A stretch of DNA of 64,000 bases from Sulfuricurvum sp. GTDB lineage: Bacteria; Campylobacterota; Campylobacteria; Campylobacterales; Sulfurimonadaceae. The notes under the pieces were generated by a model. The model searched no databases, was not told the DNA's origin, and saw only the letters and a list, made by a program, of their open reading frames with translations. Within the stretch, counting starts at the first letter, position 1. Every line of letters begins with the position of its first letter. This document shows positions 60,562-64,000 of the stretch, piece after piece. The stretch lies in the NCBI GenBank assembly GCA_030693335.1, contig JAUYAU010000011.1, positions 1-64,000 of the forward strand, given 5' to 3'. A program made the translations under genes and the position numbers.

Positions 60562-62664
60562 GTGAAGAAAAGTATTTTAGTACACAGTATTGTAGTCTCA
60601 ATGCTGTGTTTGGTCCATGCGGACGAGTTGGATAGCAACAAAGATTTGGAATCACTCTTGGATAATGCCAGCGACCTAGCGACCCAAAAATCACTCAATG
60701 TGGATTATCTCCCCTCGGTTGTGACCATCATTGATGCGTCAACATACATCGATGCGGGTATCCAAACGATAGCTGAAGCGCTGGATATGCTGCCGGGGAT
60801 TCAGATGCAAATTAGCCAGGTAGGATACACCACTAGTACGGTTCGTGGGTTGAAAATGCCAAATACTTATCTCTCAGATAAAATTAAAGTTATGATTGAT
60901 GGTATCGCTATTAATACCGAAATAGCGGGAAGCAACAGCTATTATATGGACTTTCCGATGCAGTTGGTTGAGAGAATCGAAGTCTTACGCGGACCGAATT
61001 CGACGCTTTACGGTGCAGGAGCATTTTACGGTACGGTCAATGTCATTACTAAATTGGGAAATAGTAAAAAAGAAAATCAGCTTTTTGCAGGAGTTGGGAG
61101 TTATCAGTACCGTACAGCAGGGGTAAATGTTAATACCGCTTCAGGAGAGTGGAAACTGTTTGCGGATGGGTATTATACACAAAATGATAAAGCGCTTCGC
61201 GTTGAAAATACTGAGCGTAGGACGCAGGAGGCAATGGAGGATTTTTCAGTGGGATTCAAGGCTACCAATGGTGGATTAGAATTCCTCACACGCTTAAAAC
61301 AAGGCAGTATGGGAAATTATTACAGTTATGCAGGAGAATTGGATCCGATTGAGCAAAGAGATCAAGGTCGTACTAACAGCTACTTTTTTTCGCAGCTTTC
61401 GTATAAAACCGCCTACGATGACTATAAGTTGGAAACAAAAGCCAATTTTTCACAAAGAACGACCGGTATAAAAGCAAATATTCTGGATGTAGCAACTACG
61501 AAAGCGATATTTAGTGCTGTCGGCATTACTATGGATGAGGGCTATTATGCAACTGTAGATACGGTAGAAGAAAGTTTCGAAGCAGAGGCGATCCTAACAC
61601 TGCCGAAAATAAACTCCCATGATGTTTTGGTAGGGGTGGGGGTGCGTCAGGTTAATATCACGAAGGATGAGATTTACAGTAGTGTTGAAGATACGATAAT
61701 CAAAAATCCTGCAGTAGATTATACTAACCTTCCATATTTTGGAGCATCAAAAGAGGCTGCATTCTGGGCGAATCCTACTACGAGACTATTGCCAGAAAAC
61801 ATGGATAGAACGCTTGGATATGGCTATATACAAGATTTAATATCCATTGGTGATGATGTTGATTTGGTGCTGGGACTTCGTGCGGATGAATATTCGGATT
61901 ATGGGTTACAGTTGAGTAAACGTGCTGGATTGGTTTACCGAGCCAGCGACACCACGATCTTGAAGCTATTATATGGCTCAGCATTTCGTGTTCCCAGCCT
62001 CGTTGAGGGGTATGCAAACGGACACGTATCTCTTCGCGCTGGAGACAGTAGGCTTAAGCCTGAAGAGACCAATACCTATGAAATAGTCGGAATTTATACG
62101 CCTAATTTGAATCACAAGTTTTCGTTGAACCTTTTTTATTCTCAATTGAAAAATATCATCGATCTTGAAGAAATCGATAGTACACCGACTGGGTATCAAA
62201 ATATGAAGCAACGGTATGCGAAAGGTGCTGAATTTGAGTATTTCTACCGTACGGCACGAGAGCATAGCTTTTATCTCAATGGAAGCTATGTCTATGCCCA
62301 ATATACGGTTCCATCAGATAATGGTGCCTCAGAGATAGACCAAAGTATGCCTGATATGTCCAATGTGATGCTAAAAGCGATGTATGTCTACCGTCCCACA
62401 GAAGAACTCTCTCTGGGTACTGCATGGCGTTATTTTTCGCAAACAAAACCCAACAAAGGGCATTCGGACAGCAAAGATATAAGTGAAATGCATATCCTTG
62501 ATCAAACGGCAACGTATCGGTTTACGCCCAACAGCGAGATGCGATTGACGGTTAAAAACTTGTTTAATACCGAAGTGCGTATGCCCAGTTATAATTATGT
62601 AACCGGTGGGGAAGTGGTGCGAGAAGGGCGAAACTATTTTTTAAGCTACATCTATAATTTTTAA
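60562..62664 (+). CDS. TonB-dependent outer-membrane receptor
   Basis: A 700-residue receptor from GTG 60562. Signal peptide about 1-20 (cleavage near VHA). Plug domain about 45-165 with LPSVVTIIDASTYIDAGIQT, IAEALDMLPGIQMQ and RIEVLRGPNSTLYGAGAFYG. The rest is a 22-strand barrel type, ending in aromatic residue F700 (SYIYNF). The substrate (siderophore, haem, cobalamin or other) cannot be told. It is divergent from a YfiR-like inhibitor and a cyclase, so the receptor may be part of a signalling set. Confidence 0.9.
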   Translation: MKKSILVHSIVVSMLCLVHADELDSNKDLESLLDNASDLATQKSLNVDYLPSVVTIIDASTYIDAGIQTIAEALDMLPGIQMQISQVGYTTSTVRGLKMPNTYLSDKIKVMIDGIAINTEIAGSNSYYMDFPMQLVERIEVLRGPNSTLYGAGAFYGTVNVITKLGNSKKENQLFAGVGSYQYRTAGVNVNTASGEWKLFADGYYTQNDKALRVENTERRTQEAMEDFSVGFKATNGGLEFLTRLKQGSMGNYYSYAGELDPIEQRDQGRTNSYFFSQLSYKTAYDDYKLETKANFSQRTTGIKANILDVATTKAIFSAVGITMDEGYYATVDTVEESFEAEAILTLPKINSHDVLVGVGVRQVNITKDEIYSSVEDTIIKNPAVDYTNLPYFGASKEAAFWANPTTRLLPENMDRTLGYGYIQDLISIGDDVDLVLGLRADEYSDYGLQLSKRAGLVYRASDTTILKLLYGSAFRVPSLVEGYANGHVSLRAGDSRLKPEETNTYEIVGIYTPNLNHKFSLNLFYSQLKNIIDLEEIDSTPTGYQNMKQRYAKGAEFEYFYRTAREHSFYLNGSYVYAQYTVPSDNGASEIDQSMPDMSNVMLKAMYVYRPTEELSLGTAWRYFSQTKPNKGHSDSKDISEMHILDQTATYRFTPNSEMRLTVKNLFNTEVRMPSYNYVTGGEVVREGRNYFLSYIYNF

Positions 62665-62676
62665 TATTTGTATAAT

Positions 62677-63243
62677 TTACACCGTTTGATTCAAAATACT
62701 TCCGCCTAAAGAGGTAATCTTTTCGTCTATTTTTGCGAGAGCCTTGTTTAGAGTGTCGTAAGAAATATCAGGAAGTTTCTCTCCCCAAATTTTTTCTGCT
62801 TCGTTAAATCCGCGAATGATTCCTTCCCGACCGGCTTTAAGCCTATCAAGATTGTCACCACCTCCGTTTAGGACAAAATCAGCAAGTCGATTGGATGTTT
62901 GAGTGACGCCAAAAAAACCATTTTCACTGACCAAAGCTTTAGCTTCATCGGATTTCATTTCTGAGATAGGTTTACCGATATATCCAATTGATTTGAAATC
63001 TATAGAGCTCAGTATATCTTTTATTTTAATTAGATCAAATGGGGCACTTTGCGCCACAAGATTTTTAGAAGAATATTGCTCTATTTTGAGACTGTATTCG
63101 ACTAAGTATGCTTGAGAAAGTGTTTTTCCTGAGATCTCACCGTTTTTGATTTTCTCTTTAAAATCTTGGGAATCTTTTTCATTTTCTTTTAGATCAGGTA
63201 TCGTATATGGATTCACTGAATTAGTAATTGGATTAATTTGCAT
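62677..63243 (-). CDS. Conserved Campylobacterota protein of unknown function
   Basis: A 188-residue soluble protein: an N-terminal polar part (1-35), GKTLSQAYLVEYSLKIEQYS, then IGYIGKPISEM, VSENGFFGVTQTSNRLADFV, NGGGDNLDRLKAGREGIIRG and a C-terminal helix (LPDISYDTLNKALAKIDEKI). I recall homologues in Campylobacterota under the name hydrogenase-4 component G, but nothing in this sequence points to a hydrogenase: no metal-binding motif, no hydrogenase genes nearby. GGAGTTTGTC precedes the ATG. Confidence 0.7.
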   Translation of the reverse strand: MQINPITNSVNPYTIPDLKENEKDSQDFKEKIKNGEISGKTLSQAYLVEYSLKIEQYSSKNLVAQSAPFDLIKIKDILSSIDFKSIGYIGKPISEMKSDEAKALVSENGFFGVTQTSNRLADFVLNGGGDNLDRLKAGREGIIRGFNEAEKIWGEKLPDISYDTLNKALAKIDEKITSLGGSILNQTV

Positions 63244-63273
63244 GACAAACTCCTTTATTCTATATCGGCATAT

Positions 63274-64000
63274 TCATTCATGTCGTAAAGCATCGATAGG
63301 ATTAAGCCTTGCCGCTTTGCGGGCGGGGAAATAACCGAAGAGGATTCCTACCATGGTCGAGAAGAAAAAAGCGATGATGACAATCGAGGTATTAAAAACA
63401 AAAGGGAGATCAAAAAAGAGGTTGACACCCACTCCCGCACCAATGCCCAGTATCATACCAATCACGCCCCCCAGCGAAGAGAGAACGACGGCTTCGACCA
63501 AAAACTGAAGCAACACTTCACGTTCCAGCGCGCCGATCGCTAAGCGAATACCGATTTCTCTCGTGCGTTCCGTGACGGAGACCAGCATAATATTCATGAT
63601 CCCGATCCCTCCTACGAGCAGACTGATCGCAGCGACGGCACCCAGTAACAACGTGAGCATTTTGGTGGTGGAGGAGAGGGTTTGTATCACTTCACGCAAA
63701 TCCCGAACATTAAAATCGTCTTCATCCCCTGCGCGGATATGGCGGCGTTCTCGCATAAGCGCGGTGATAGAGTTTTTGATATTTTCAAGAGAGGCAGGAT
63801 TTTTGGCGGAAACGATAACGGTAGATATCTCTTGGTTTCCGCTGATACGGCGTTGAAACATACGTATGGGAACGACGATGAGGTCATCTTGATCCATTCC
63901 GAACATCGAAGCCCCTTTGGGATGCAACACTCCGATGACCTGACACGAAAAGTTCCCCAAGCGGATGGACGCATTCAAGGGCAGTTGATTTCCAAACAGT
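63274..64000 (-). CDS. MacB-type ABC transporter permease, 5' part outside window
   Basis: The minus-strand frame is open to the window edge, so the N-terminal part is missing. The visible part starts with GNQLPLNASIRLGNFSCQVI in the periplasmic domain, includes VLHPKGASMFGMDQDD, then three membrane helices (TLLLGAVAAISLLVGGIGIMN, VVLSSLGGVIGMILGIGAGVG, and the FVFNTSIVIIAFFFSTMVGI segment) and the final ARLNPIDALRHE. This matches the FtsX-like end of MacB, which works with MacA and an outer-membrane channel to export antibiotics, peptides or other substrates. Confidence 0.9.
   Translation of the reverse strand, partial: LFGNQLPLNASIRLGNFSCQVIGVLHPKGASMFGMDQDDLIVVPIRMFQRRISGNQEISTVIVSAKNPASLENIKNSITALMRERRHIRAGDEDDFNVRDLREVIQTLSSTTKMLTLLLGAVAAISLLVGGIGIMNIMLVSVTERTREIGIRLAIGALEREVLLQFLVEAVVLSSLGGVIGMILGIGAGVGVNLFFDLPFVFNTSIVIIAFFFSTMVGILFGYFPARKAARLNPIDALRHE

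Overview
The window looks like a chromosomal segment of a Campylobacterota (epsilonproteobacterial) bacterium, most likely a sulfur-oxidising Sulfurimonas/Sulfuricurvum-type organism. The reasons are the moderate to low GC, T-rich promoters with TATAAT -10 boxes, tightly overlapping genes, an atpB outside any atp operon, a BioV-type esterase, a DUF1104-like protein, and the order aroB - mscS-like - mtaB - ftsH-like - bioV, which I recall from Helicobacter. The genus is inferred from gene content and was not tested by alignment. I found no rRNA, tRNA, CRISPR array or insertion sequence. Coding density is very high: no gene-free stretch exceeds about 155 bp.

Layout. 1-6084 (+): the C-terminal part of a large type I-secreted RTX adhesin, then LapG protease, LapD c-di-GMP receptor and a secreted MORN-repeat protein. 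This is a Lap-type adhesion switch. 6112-8151 (-): a 31-residue membrane peptide, exbB, exbD and tonB. 8270-12647 (+): a housekeeping run of S4 protein, trpD, tsaE, lptB, rpoN and a TIGR02757 protein, ending at a 55-bp REP-like palindrome. 12725-14212 (-): a membrane GGDEF/EAL protein with both domains degenerate. 14319-31223 (+): an RCK-type protein, aroB, an MscS channel, mtaB, an FtsH-like ATPase whose zinc-protease motif is lost, bioV, a Mog protein, a cytochrome c, atpB, a thiE-like gene, gatB, a voltage-sensor-type K+ channel with a separate RCK protein, gpsA, an SLC13 transporter, a Dabb protein and a DUF1104-like protein.

31245-46725 (-) is almost one strand. It holds an ABC-F ATPase, a phosphorelay (two hybrid kinases, a REC-HD-GYP protein and a response regulator of unknown output) and a nitrate assimilation operon, cobA-nirA-nasA. 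A siroheme synthase is divergent from cobA, completing siroheme supply. 47397-56903 holds a Tat-exported iron superoxide dismutase, a PAS-GGDEF-EAL protein, an NYN/PIN-like protein, an internally deleted Bro-N pseudogene, tex, a PP2C-kinase fusion beside a NarK-family nitrate transporter, and a glycine-zipper protein. The kinase/phosphatase and transporter form a second nitrate-assimilation block about 9 kb from the first. 56910-64000 holds a diguanylate cyclase, a DTW-domain tRNA enzyme, a YfiR-like protein with its own diguanylate cyclase, a divergent TonB-dependent receptor, a conserved protein of unknown function and a truncated MacB-type permease.

Two themes run through the window. The first is c-di-GMP signalling: six GGDEF, EAL or HD-GYP proteins, with LapD as a visible effector. 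The second is assimilatory nitrate reduction with its siroheme branch. The observations I rate most worth checking are the protease-dead FtsH paralogue, the receptor-YfiR-cyclase locus, the nitrate-operon/phosphorelay juxtaposition with an Aer-type PAS domain, the secreted MORN protein in the Lap operon, the long inverted repeat before the cytochrome c promoter, and the deleted Bro-N gene.
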